Positions 1 to 7,254 of a stretch of 64,000 nt of DNA are shown here, piece by piece (positions within the stretch are counted from its first letter, which is position 1; every line of letters begins with the position of its first letter). Under the pieces are notes generated by a model that saw only the letters and a list, made by a program, of their open reading frames with translations, was not told the origin of the DNA and searched no databases. Source of the DNA: Paenibacillus sediminis (GTDB lineage: Bacteria > Bacillota > Bacilli > Paenibacillales > Paenibacillaceae); NCBI RefSeq assembly GCF_017873765.1, contig NZ_JAGGKP010000001.1:1302001-1366000 (forward strand), in the 5' to 3' direction. The translations under genes and the position numbers were made by a program.

Positions 1-323
1 AACAGTGGGCTGCTCGCTGCAATGTGCATTGCGATGTCACGAACGAATTCTTTGAATTGATCTGTTTTAGCTACGAAGTCAGTTTCGCAGTTCACTTCTA
101 CTAATACGCCGATACGTCCGCCAGCGTGAATGTAAGATTCTACAACGCCTTCTGTTGCTACGCGTCCAGCTTTTTTAGCTGCTGCTGCCAAACCTTTTTC
201 ACGAAGCAATTCAACTGCTTTTGTCAAATCACCATTTGCTTCTTCCAACGCTTTTTTGCAATCAAGCATTCCGGCGCCTGTTTTTTCACGTAGTTCTTTT
301 ACCGCGCTTGCACTTACTGCCAT
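1..323 (-). CDS. tsf: Elongation factor Ts, N-terminal part (cut by window start)
   Basis: EF-Ts is the cytoplasmic guanine-nucleotide exchange factor that recycles EF-Tu. Only the first 107 codons are visible; the C-terminus lies beyond base 1. The visible part has the N-terminal UBA-like segment, with the family motif [11 protein letters not shown] near residues 16-26, and the EF-Tu contact motif TDFVAK at residues 81-86. The start is ATG at 321-323, preceded by GGAGGGAAATATA, a strong ribosome binding site. It follows rpsB with a gap of 123 bases that holds a terminator-like hairpin. The rpsB-tsf pairing is nearly universal in bacteria. Identification is secure. Confidence 0.97.
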   Translation of the reverse strand, partial: MAVSASAVKELREKTGAGMLDCKKALEEANGDLTKAVELLREKGLAAAAKKAGRVATEGVVESYIHAGGRIGVLVEVNCETDFVAKTDQFKEFVRDIAMHIAASSPL

Positions 324-362
324 TATATTTCCCTCCAAATTAGTTTTAAACATTTTCACTTT

Positions 363-406
363 AAAAAAAGGGCAGTGAGAGGTTTCACACCTACCAGCCA
401 CCCTTT
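363..406 (-). terminator. Terminator-like hairpin between rpsB and tsf (attenuator)
   Basis: Read on the minus strand, an AAAGGGTGG arm and a CTGCCCTTT arm enclose a loop region that can itself pair (TAGGTGTGAAACCT). Seven T residues follow immediately. This looks like an intrinsic terminator. Since tsf begins about 40 bases further on and no other promoter is evident, partial read-through (attenuation that lowers tsf relative to rpsB) is the likely role. That role is inferred. Confidence 0.6.
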
Positions 407-446
407 TCATTTAATTCAATCACAAATCATTTGCCACGGCTTCGAC

Positions 447-1145
447 TTAAGCAATTGTTTCTTCGCCTTGGTTAGCTTCGATCACTGCGTCTGCCATTTT
501 AGCAGTAAGAAGTTTTACTGCACGGATCGCATCGTCGTTACCCGGAATTACATAATCGATTTCATCTGGATCGCAGTTTGTATCTACGATACCCACGATT
601 GGAATGCCAAGTTTACGAGCTTCTGCAACTGCAATACGCTCTTTGCGAGGGTCGATAACGAACAACGCGCTAGGCAAGCCTTTCATATTTTTAATTCCGC
701 CGAGGAATTTCTCAAGACGTTCTTTCTCTTTGCGGAGAATGATAACTTCTTTTTTAGGAAGCACTGTAAATGTACCGTCTTCTTCCCAAGTTTCAAGTTG
801 TTTCAAACGATCAATACGTTTTTGAATGGTTTGGAAGTTAGTCAACGTACCACCTAACCAACGTTGGTTGATGTAAAATTGACCACTGCGTTCAGCTTCT
901 TCTTTCACAGAATCTTGCGCTTGTTTTTTCGTACCAACGAAAAGAATTGTGCCGCCTTCTTCTGCAACAGATTTCACGAAGTTATAAGCTTCTTCTACCT
1001 TTTTGACTGTTTTTTGCAAGTCAATGATGTAAATACCGTTTCTTTCAGTGAAGATATAACGATCCATTTTTGGATTCCAACGGCGAGTTTGGTGACCGAA
1101 GTGAACCCCAGCTTCTAGTAGCTGTTTCATGGAGATTACTGCCAT
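447..1145 (-). CDS. rpsB: 30S ribosomal protein S2
   Basis: Ribosomal protein S2 of the small subunit, 232 residues, the normal length. The N-terminus [18 protein letters not shown] and the motif [11 protein letters not shown] near residue 95 are S2 hallmarks, as is the DPRKE segment in the second half. The ATG at 1143-1145 is preferred over a GTG two codons upstream, because AGGAGG lies nine bases before the ATG but only two before the GTG. It is transcribed towards tsf. It has its own promoter and a leader of about 120 nt, downstream of the terminator that closes the motility operon. Identification is secure. Confidence 0.98.
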   Translation of the reverse strand: MAVISMKQLLEAGVHFGHQTRRWNPKMDRYIFTERNGIYIIDLQKTVKKVEEAYNFVKSVAEEGGTILFVGTKKQAQDSVKEEAERSGQFYINQRWLGGTLTNFQTIQKRIDRLKQLETWEEDGTFTVLPKKEVIILRKEKERLEKFLGGIKNMKGLPSALFVIDPRKERIAVAEARKLGIPIVGIVDTNCDPDEIDYVIPGNDDAIRAVKLLTAKMADAVIEANQGEETIA

Positions 1146-1272
1146 CTTCACGCACCTCCTAAGTTTTGGTTTTTGTGTAATCCCTCCGCTGACGTCATTT
1201 TCCGCTAAGACTCGTCATGTAACGAGCACCCTTAACGAAATTAATCAGCGTGTGTTTTTAACACCGTCAATT

Positions 1273-1301
1273 AATATACCATAACTGAAAAGCGGATGCA
1301 A
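1273..1301 (-). promoter_or_regulatory. SigA-type promoter of rpsB-tsf
   Basis: On the minus strand, TTGCAT (1296-1301) and TATATT (1273-1278) are separated by exactly 17 bases, with an extended -10 TGG before the hexamer. The predicted transcript starts near 1266, giving a leader of about 120 nt before the rpsB start. The leader can form a CTCGT-N6-ACGAG stem-loop (1211-1226). Autogenous control by S2 through this leader is possible but not shown by the sequence. Confidence 0.7.
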
Positions 1302-1349
1302 CACAGTTTATTCGTATTTCCAGTGATGTTCCACTTTCATTTTCATACT

Positions 1350-1389
1350 AAAAAACCGTAAGGCAATTTTACATCACCTAGACGGTTTT
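1350..1389 (-). terminator. Terminator closing the fla/che operon
   Basis: On the minus strand, AAAACCGT (1382-1389) pairs perfectly with ACGGTTTT (1352-1359), with an AGG/CCT inner pairing and a T tract at the end. The hairpin contains the stop codon of the upstream MltG-like gene, so the operon's last codons are part of its terminator. The rpsB promoter lies just beyond, which separates the motility and ribosomal units. Confidence 0.75.
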
Positions 1390-1979
1390 GTCGTAACTTT
1401 TTGAATAATGGAACTGTATTTTTCTCCGGCCACGAACGAGTAGGAACCCGCACGTATTTTGGAGTTAATCTTTCGCGAGGTCGCTTGTTTTAGAAAAGCT
1501 TCCTTATCTTTGATTACACCAGCAGTGGCTAGTCCACTAGCTAAATCTTGCAGTGTACTTCCAGATTTGATCGTGTAGCTTACATTATTCTCTTTCTTTG
1601 GCGGGGCTGGTGCCACTGGTTTCGTCGCCGCTTCAGGTGACTTGGGAGATTGCTGCTCAGCTGAATTGTTTACAGGCTGACTGCTCTTTGGAGAATCAGG
1701 TGATGCAGGCTTATTCGGTTCTTCTACCTGCTTCGTCTGCTCATTCCCTTTCGCAGTCTGTGTATCTTTCGCATTTGCTCTCCCCTCATCATCAGGAGAA
1801 ACCACTTTTAAGTTAAGCTTTGCCGCTTGCTCTTCTAGTTGTTCCTTCGTCATCAGCTCTTCGCCCTGATTCGTATCTACTCGAACTTGGCCTTGACCGA
1901 TAAGCATTAACTGCAGCAAAACAGCGCCAATAATCAAACCGCTTCCGAGCCCCACTACAAATGAACGATTTTTAATCAC
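1374..1979 (-). CDS. MltG/YceG-like membrane protein without catalytic domain
   Basis: A 201-residue protein, not a recognised named gene. Residues about 8-30 form one membrane-spanning helix. A long Pro/Ser/Glu/Lys-rich linker follows (about 60-130). The last 65 residues (YTIKSGSTLQDLASGL ... IRAGSYSFVAGEKYS) resemble the LysM-like N-terminal subdomain of MltG endolytic transglycosylases. The catalytic YceG domain of MltG, normally about 200 further residues, is absent. The GTG start overlaps the stop of the SwrB-like gene (GTGA), so translation is probably coupled. It is the last gene of the motility operon. A role in peptidoglycan binding or flagellar assembly at the wall is inference only. 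Confidence 0.75.
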   Translation of the reverse strand: MIKNRSFVVGLGSGLIIGAVLLQLMLIGQGQVRVDTNQGEELMTKEQLEEQAAKLNLKVVSPDDEGRANAKDTQTAKGNEQTKQVEEPNKPASPDSPKSSQPVNNSAEQQSPKSPEAATKPVAPAPPKKENNVSYTIKSGSTLQDLASGLATAGVIKDKEAFLKQATSRKINSKIRAGSYSFVAGEKYSSIIQKVTTKPSR

Positions 1980-2551
1980 AAAGACACCTCCTGTTTCGCG
2001 AGCTGTAGAATTAACTGTACTTCGCCCCGCGGGAGACCCGTAGTCTTCGCAATTAAATCAACCGATTTACCCTGCTCATATAAGTCGAATAGCTCTGGGT
2101 AACGGCTTTTTATAGTATCGTGCTTCTCAGCAGCAGTATCTTCGGTAGTTGCGATTTCTAATGATGGAGACTCTGCCTGGACAGCGACTGTCTCAGTCTG
2201 TTCCATCGATGATGCCGTTTGAACCATAGCCGCTTCAAGCATACGATTGCGTGATTCCGCTTGTGCGGTTTGTTGTTCAAGTGTAACCACTCGTTGACGC
2301 AATTCTGTAACCTGATCTTGAAGTGACAGTTGTTTGGCTGTCGTTTCTTGTTTCATTTGACCAATCAAATTTACAAGTTGTTCATTTTCTTGTTCGATTT
2401 CAGACATGTAATGTTCGAGTGTAGTTTCCACTTCCTTAACGATGTCAGCAGAATCGAATGTGTCTAAATTTTTCTTAGGCAGTTTCATAGCGTATACAAT
2501 GGCTATGGCGCCAAGAACTACAATATAGAACCATGGTGCATTAAAAGACAA
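1976..2551 (-). CDS. SwrB-like (DUF6115-type) membrane-anchored coiled-coil protein
   Basis: About 190 residues: an N-terminal membrane helix (APWFYIVVLGAIAIVYAM), a long Gln/Glu-rich coiled coil (about 35-105), a polar linker, and a C-terminal helix-turn-helix-like segment (DLYEQGKSVDLIAKTTGLPRG). Architecture and position between sigD and rpsB match B. subtilis SwrB, a swarming and flagellar-export activator, but sequence identity cannot be judged here. The likely start is the TTG at 2549-2551, six bases after AAGGTGATC. A GTG at 2560 lies inside that ribosome binding site and is less plausible. The 3' end overlaps the MltG-like gene by four bases. Confidence 0.75.
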   Translation of the reverse strand: MSFNAPWFYIVVLGAIAIVYAMKLPKKNLDTFDSADIVKEVETTLEHYMSEIEQENEQLVNLIGQMKQETTAKQLSLQDQVTELRQRVVTLEQQTAQAESRNRMLEAAMVQTASSMEQTETVAVQAESPSLEIATTEDTAAEKHDTIKSRYPELFDLYEQGKSVDLIAKTTGLPRGEVQLILQLAKQEVSL

Positions 2552-2595
2552 TATGATCACCTTTTTTGTTATGTCAATTTGGTGTTGAACATGTA

Positions 2596-2922
2596 TTAAA
2601 GAGAAAAATCAATATGCTTCCCTTTATAAGGATGTTCCGCAGCATTTACAGTCTTATCAGATTCAGCTTCTTGACCTTGCTTCCGTGAACGATGAGAAGA
2701 GCCTTGTTGTGATGATTGCTGCCTGTCATCTTCTCGAATCGAGTTGTTGACCGATTCATTCACTTCAGTACTTCGCCTCCGCAGTTCATCGGCCTCCTTC
2801 ACATTTTGCCCAGCAAGCAAATGCTGATCATTCATCGGCCTGTGCTGCTGTTCATTTTGAAGACGACCTGCGTCGTGCGTACGCGGTACTGCAATTTGCA
2901 ATTCTACAGGCTTCATACTCAT
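2596..2922 (-). CDS. Small hydrophilic protein of unknown function
   Basis: A 108-residue protein, very rich in Gln, Arg, Glu, Ser and His, with no membrane segment, signal peptide or recognised domain. The composition suggests a largely disordered or coiled protein. Support for it being real: an ATG start preceded by GGGGTGAT at good spacing, a place in line between the FapA-like gene (25-base gap) and the SwrB-like gene (44-base gap), and no better reading frame in the interval. It is probably co-transcribed with the motility operon. No function can be assigned. Confidence 0.6.
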   Translation of the reverse strand: MSMKPVELQIAVPRTHDAGRLQNEQQHRPMNDQHLLAGQNVKEADELRRRSTEVNESVNNSIREDDRQQSSQQGSSHRSRKQGQEAESDKTVNAAEHPYKGKHIDFSL

Positions 2923-2947
2923 ATCATCACCCCAGTGTAATCAAGGA

Positions 2948-4357
2948 TTACATGTAGAAAGCAGTCATGGATATATCTCCGTCTTTATAACGGAAAGAGA
3001 TACGCTGTACAGGATCTTTTATGTATTTTGTATATCTGCCGATCACGATCTTAGCTCCGCCGTATATCGTATTAATGATATCAACCCGTGCTTTTCCTAC
3101 ATCTTCAAGCTCTTTTTCAATCGCCAAAATTCGATCTTTGATCGCAGCTTCTTCTGCTAGATTAGACTTTTTGGTAGCCGTCAATTTAATGCGCAGTGCC
3201 AGTTTATCCGGCGGAAGGTGTCCAGATAGAGCAAGTTGATCAAGCAGATTCAGCGCCTTATCCGTTTTGTCCATATTTTCCATTTGCAGTTTTAATTGCG
3301 CCCGCAGCTCTGTCAACTCATTTCTTAGGTCTGGTAAAACCCCTACTTCAATAACTGTTGCTGTGGACATAGAATTACCGACCGTTCTTGCGAGCACTCG
3401 CTCCCCTGCCTGAATGTTACCTCCGACGATAAGCCCTTTGGCACCATTACACATTACGTCTTTGCCAGCACGAATATTAGAATGGAGTATACTTTGTGAT
3501 ACAATGATATCTCCGCCTGCTTGTACTTGCCCATCTTGAATAAACGAGCTTTTAACATTCTGTTGTGCTTTTACATAGCCTTTATTGTAGCCGATAATGC
3601 CTCCTGAAATTTCGACCGATCCTCCAGCCTCAAGCTCAGCCCCTTCCACCCCGCCAATGACGCGAATATCACCATCTGCTTTAATCCGGAAACCAGTAAG
3701 CACATTACCGCGTATAACAACAGTTCCGACAAAATCAATGTTGCCGATGCTATAGTCCACATCGCCGTTAATTTCATAGATCGGGAAAACATTAATTTTT
3801 CCTTTTTCCGTCTTCGTAATAAGACCATCGATTGCAGCGTACATCGCCGTATTTTCCGGATTAACAACAACATTTTTGCCAACTTTAAATTGAGCTTCCT
3901 TGCCTGGTTTATATGGAATCGGCTCTCCAGTTACAGCGATACCATTAATACCCGGAACTGACGGAATTCTTTCTGCAATCAATTGACCCTTACGTACATT
4001 GTTGAGCTTAACAAGCTCCTTGTAATCTACTTTTCCATCCTCTGACTCTAGCGGCCTATGTTCCTTCTCATTAATATCCGTAATCATACGAATGCTGCCA
4101 TCTTGTCCATTTACCGGCTCTTGGCCGATCGCAATGGGGGTTCTGCTAAAAAAGTATTCTTCTGGATTTTCAGCAATACACTTCACCGTATCTTGCTGCA
4201 GACCATGGATGACTTCGTTTTTTCGGATGAATTGCTCAAGATCTGACACCGAGCATTTGAACTGTTCGTCGCGTTTAACAAATTGAATATAAGCAATACT
4301 CTTATCTTGAGAAAAAGTAATACTTAAATATTGATCTAGTGGAAATTGCTCAGACAT
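2948..4357 (-). CDS. FapA family protein (DUF342)
   Basis: A 469-residue protein of the FapA/DUF342 family. The middle (about 195-330) has repeated short beta-helix turns (IDFVGTVVIRGNV, IRVIGGVEGAELEAGGSVEISG). The C-terminal third is a coiled coil (ELRAQLKLQMENMDK onward). There is no signal peptide or TM. The family is widespread and poorly characterised; the beta-helix resembles bactofilin or polymer-forming folds. Start: ATG with GGGGG nine bases upstream. It lies directly after sigD, so it is likely expressed with the motility genes. A structural or scaffold role is inferred from the fold only. Confidence 0.85.
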   Translation of the reverse strand: MSEQFPLDQYLSITFSQDKSIAYIQFVKRDEQFKCSVSDLEQFIRKNEVIHGLQQDTVKCIAENPEEYFFSRTPIAIGQEPVNGQDGSIRMITDINEKEHRPLESEDGKVDYKELVKLNNVRKGQLIAERIPSVPGINGIAVTGEPIPYKPGKEAQFKVGKNVVVNPENTAMYAAIDGLITKTEKGKINVFPIYEINGDVDYSIGNIDFVGTVVIRGNVLTGFRIKADGDIRVIGGVEGAELEAGGSVEISGGIIGYNKGYVKAQQNVKSSFIQDGQVQAGGDIIVSQSILHSNIRAGKDVMCNGAKGLIVGGNIQAGERVLARTVGNSMSTATVIEVGVLPDLRNELTELRAQLKLQMENMDKTDKALNLLDQLALSGHLPPDKLALRIKLTATKKSNLAEEAAIKDRILAIEKELEDVGKARVDIINTIYGGAKIVIGRYTKYIKDPVQRISFRYKDGDISMTAFYM

Positions 4358-4405
4358 TAATTAATTCCCCCTTTCCATTTCTATTTAAAAGTAAGGCAAA
4401 CTGTA

Positions 4406-5194
4406 TTAGTCATTCTGAAGCAGTAAGTCTCGTTGTTTTTCTAGACTTCCTCTCAGCCGTAGAATTGCTTTTGAATGCAGCTGCGAAATGCGTGAAGGAG
4501 ACAATTGCATCACTTCTGCTATTTCGCTTAATGATAAATCCTCGTAATAAAGGAGAGAGACAACAATTCGTTCTTTCTCCGTCAACTTCTCTATACCTTT
4601 AATTAGAGATTCCTTTAGATAAGATTCATTGACTTTATAATCCGGATTTCTGGCCTTCTCATCTACGAGAATCGACATTCTCGTCTCCGATTCTTCCTCT
4701 CGAATCGGATCCTCTAACGAGCATAGACTCATGACGGCTACCTCTTGGAGCACATGGTGAAATTCTTTCTCTGTCATTCCGAGATATTCGCACATTTCAG
4801 CGTCAGAAACGGTTCTTAAATATTTTTGTTCAAGATGTTGATACGCTTCCTCAATCTTCTTCGCTTTTTCTCTGACAGATCGAGGGACCCAATCTCCTTG
4901 ACGCAAGCCATCTAGTATAGAGCCTCTCACTCGCCATGAAGCATAAGTTTCAAACTGAAGTCCTCTTTGATAGTCGAATTTATGCAGTGCATCAATCAGT
5001 CCCATTGTGCCATTACTAACGAGATCATCTTTAGAAACATTTCGCGGAAGTCCAATGGCCAGACGACTAGAAACATAATCTACAATGTATAAATAATTTT
5101 CTATGAGCTTCTTCTTTGCTTCCAGATCCCCATGTTCCTTCCACTTCTCCCACAGGTCGGGATAGTTCAAATGGGACGTTTTTCGCTCGTTCAA
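4406..5194 (-). CDS. sigD: Motility sigma factor SigD (FliA family)
   Basis: Sigma-28 family factor of 262 residues that directs RNA polymerase to late flagellar, chemotaxis and autolysin promoters. Region 2 is visible at about 55-110 (DLVSNGTMGLIDALHKFD, FETYASWRVRGSILDGLR). Region 4 is near 220-250 (LSLSEIAEVMQLSPSRISQLH). The start is TTG at 5192-5194 with GGAAGGTGA just upstream. Its position late in the fla/che operon is as in B. subtilis, where distance from the promoter limits SigD level and creates bistable motility; whether that applies here is unknown. Identification is secure. Confidence 0.96.
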   Translation of the reverse strand: MNERKTSHLNYPDLWEKWKEHGDLEAKKKLIENYLYIVDYVSSRLAIGLPRNVSKDDLVSNGTMGLIDALHKFDYQRGLQFETYASWRVRGSILDGLRQGDWVPRSVREKAKKIEEAYQHLEQKYLRTVSDAEMCEYLGMTEKEFHHVLQEVAVMSLCSLEDPIREEESETRMSILVDEKARNPDYKVNESYLKESLIKGIEKLTEKERIVVSLLYYEDLSLSEIAEVMQLSPSRISQLHSKAILRLRGSLEKQRDLLLQND

Positions 5195-5209
5195 TAGCTT
5201 TCACCTTCC

Positions 5210-5632
5210 TTAGTTTTCTGTAAGGTGACGAACGGCCTTGGCCAATTCTTCAGGATCTGTACTTGCTGTCGAAATTAATTTCGGCGGTGTTAATGGTTTA
5301 AATGACGAATTGCTTCCTGCCTGTTTGCCAACTGGAGATTTTAGCAATTCATTCAACTCACCGCTTTCATCAGGTGTCGTCAAGTCAAGTCTTGATCCGA
5401 GATCACTCTCTGTTGTCTGTGAATGATGCTGAGCTGCTTTAGAATGTTGTGAATCGGTCTCCAAAATACCAAAAACCCATCTGACTGCAAAAGCAAGTAA
5501 AAACCATACGACGAATGCGATTAGTCCGCGCAACAAACTAGTCGTAAGCAGATTGTTTGAAGCCGAAATAATTGTCGTAAAAATTAAACCAACCGCGCCG
5601 AAAATAATATTAAAGCGAATATTTCCTTTCAT
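5210..5632 (-). CDS. Small two-TM membrane protein of unknown function
   Basis: A 140-residue protein. Two hydrophobic helices (about 8-27 and 33-55) are followed by a polar, apparently disordered tail. The tail ends with a short Pro-Leu segment and PEELAKAVRHLTEN, which looks like a docking helix. Start: ATG with AAAGGA eight bases upstream; it begins two bases beyond the cheD stop. Its place between cheD and sigD suggests co-expression with chemotaxis genes. No family is recognised. Tail-first topology and interaction with a flagellar partner are speculation. Confidence 0.7.
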   Translation of the reverse strand: MKGNIRFNIIFGAVGLIFTTIISASNNLLTTSLLRGLIAFVVWFLLAFAVRWVFGILETDSQHSKAAQHHSQTTESDLGSRLDLTTPDESGELNELLKSPVGKQAGSNSSFKPLTPPKLISTASTDPEELAKAVRHLTEN

Positions 5633-5634
5633 CT

Positions 5635-6132
5635 CTACAATTCCTTTACACCCATCTGTACGCTGCGAACGAATAAAATGCCTGTATTGCAGTCCATCTC
5701 GATCGTGCGTCCGTAATTACCTCCCGTATCTTCTGCGAGGACAGGTATACCTAATTGTTCTAACTTCTGTTTGCAGGATTCCACGTTTCTCGGTCCAATT
5801 CTCATCGAGTCACCGCTTCCTGCGAAAGTGAACATTTGTGAACCGCCAGCCATCTTAGCAACGATTCGCTCTTTATTCGCTCCGAGCTTTTGCAATTGCT
5901 CTAAGAGAGCAGGGATCGCAGTATCCGCATACTTTGCTATATTCAGCGTGCCTTCGCGAGCAATGTCAGAAGACGGCAGCATTACATGTGCCATACCCCC
6001 AATTTTTAGCGCAGGATCATACAGTGTCACGCCTACACAAGAACCAAGACCCGTCGTACGTATAATCCCGCTGTTCTGTACGACATTTAAATCTGCCATT
6101 CCGACTTTTACAATGTTGTGTTCATCTATCAT
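5635..6132 (-). CDS. cheD: Chemoreceptor glutamine deamidase CheD
   Basis: CheD, 165 residues, deamidates glutamines on methyl-accepting chemotaxis proteins and stimulates CheC phosphatase. The catalytic pair is visible: Cys32 in TTGLGSCVGVTLYD and His49 in GGMAHVMLP. The GGS segment and NVES near residue 115 are also typical. Its ATG lies inside the cheC 3' end (overlap of 11 bases), so translation is probably coupled. The cheC-cheD pairing is the Bacillus-type adaptation system. Identification is secure. Confidence 0.96.
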   Translation of the reverse strand: MIDEHNIVKVGMADLNVVQNSGIIRTTGLGSCVGVTLYDPALKIGGMAHVMLPSSDIAREGTLNIAKYADTAIPALLEQLQKLGANKERIVAKMAGGSQMFTFAGSGDSMRIGPRNVESCKQKLEQLGIPVLAEDTGGNYGRTIEMDCNTGILFVRSVQMGVKEL

Positions 6133-6751
6133 TCGTTAGAGGCACTCCCAGAGATGCGAAAATTTTATCAAAAGAGTGAGGGTCCGGGATTAAAAAAAAC
6201 TGTCCCTCCACTTCATGATGTCCTTCTAAAAATGTCGTATCGATGAGGAGCGCATCATCCCCCATTTCTCCAAATTGGAGCAAACCGTAACTTAGTATTG
6301 CACCGGCCATATCCATGGCTAATGCCGGGACCGTAGGAAGCATAGTCAGCTTCGTGAAATCAGCAAGTGATGAAAGATAAGAGCCTGCTAGAATGTTGCC
6401 TATCTCTGCAAGCGCAGACTGCTCCATTTCAGAGAAGGTGTCGTCTTGAATGACATCAAGGCCTGCTAATCGGTGCAAAAGTTTTTTGGCAGCCAGCGGC
6501 GTCATAATAAAAAACAAATTGCCTGGCGCCTCACCTTCAACACGAAAGAAAACTGCTAGAACAACTTGCTCAGCCCCGCCAACCTTATCTGGAATTTGCT
6601 CAAAGGGAAGCATTTGAACTTTGGGAACTGCCATATCAATCGGTTTACCTAAGAGGCGAGACAATGCAGTTGCTGCATGTCCCGCTCCAATATTGCCAAC
6701 TTCCTTTAGGACGTCTAACTTAAGATCCTCAAAGTCGTTAAAGAGATTCAC
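6122..6751 (-). CDS. cheC: CheY-P phosphatase CheC
   Basis: CheC, 209 residues, dephosphorylates CheY-P and binds CheD. The two pseudo-symmetric phosphatase helices are present: LDVLKEVGNIGAGHAATAL near residue 15 and QSALAEIGNILAGSYLSS near 110, each with the conserved Glu and Asn. The GTG start at 6749-6751 has GAGG eight bases upstream and lies three bases past the cheW stop. The 3' end overlaps cheD. Together with FliY, which carries related phosphatase motifs, it forms the Firmicutes CheY-P removal system. Confidence 0.96.
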   Translation of the reverse strand: MNLFNDFEDLKLDVLKEVGNIGAGHAATALSRLLGKPIDMAVPKVQMLPFEQIPDKVGGAEQVVLAVFFRVEGEAPGNLFFIMTPLAAKKLLHRLAGLDVIQDDTFSEMEQSALAEIGNILAGSYLSSLADFTKLTMLPTVPALAMDMAGAILSYGLLQFGEMGDDALLIDTTFLEGHHEVEGQFFLIPDPHSFDKIFASLGVPLTNDR

Positions 6752-6754
6752 AGC

Positions 6755-7216
6755 TTAGTCCTCTAAACTTTCTAGTTGAATAATTTCACTCTTATTCAAT
6801 ACTTCTGAAAGATTGAGCATAATTAGCAAGCGATCCTCGCCGATTTTAGCAACACCATCTAAATATTTAGCTTTTACTCCACCCACCACTTCAGGAGGAG
6901 TTTGAATGCTGTCGCTATTCAGATCAATAACATCGTTCGCCGAGTCAACAATGAAGGCTACTTCCATCTCGTTAACAGCTACAATAATGAGACGGGTTTG
7001 GTCTGTATATTCACTTTCAGGAAGTCCGAAACGTCCGCGTAAATCAATAACAGGAATAACAACTCCGCGTAGATTAATAACGCCTTTTACAAATGAAAAT
7101 GTTTTAGGTACACGAGTGATTGGCATCATACGTTCAATATTGCGAACTTTGTCAACCTCAATCCCATACTCTTCATGACCTAGTTTAAAGACGATCACTT
7201 TCAACTCTTCTCCCAC
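6755..7216 (-). CDS. cheW: Chemotaxis adaptor protein CheW
   Basis: CheW, 153 residues, couples chemoreceptors to the CheA kinase in membrane arrays. One CheW-like SH3-type domain spans almost the whole protein, with the typical EYGIEVDKVRNIERM and VKGVINLRGVVIPVIDLR segments. The GTG start is supported by AAGGAGG seven bases upstream. It sits between cheA and cheC in the operon. Length and motifs are normal. Confidence 0.97.
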   Translation of the reverse strand: MGEELKVIVFKLGHEEYGIEVDKVRNIERMMPITRVPKTFSFVKGVINLRGVVIPVIDLRGRFGLPESEYTDQTRLIIVAVNEMEVAFIVDSANDVIDLNSDSIQTPPEVVGGVKAKYLDGVAKIGEDRLLIMLNLSEVLNKSEIIQLESLED

Positions 7217-7254
7217 TTGAAAAACCTCCTTAGATTTAGCAGTAATTCATGAGA

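Noticed and set aside
375-857. Plus-strand open frame of 160 codons opposite rpsB
   Set aside because: Antisense to a ribosomal protein gene; composition is unlike a real protein.
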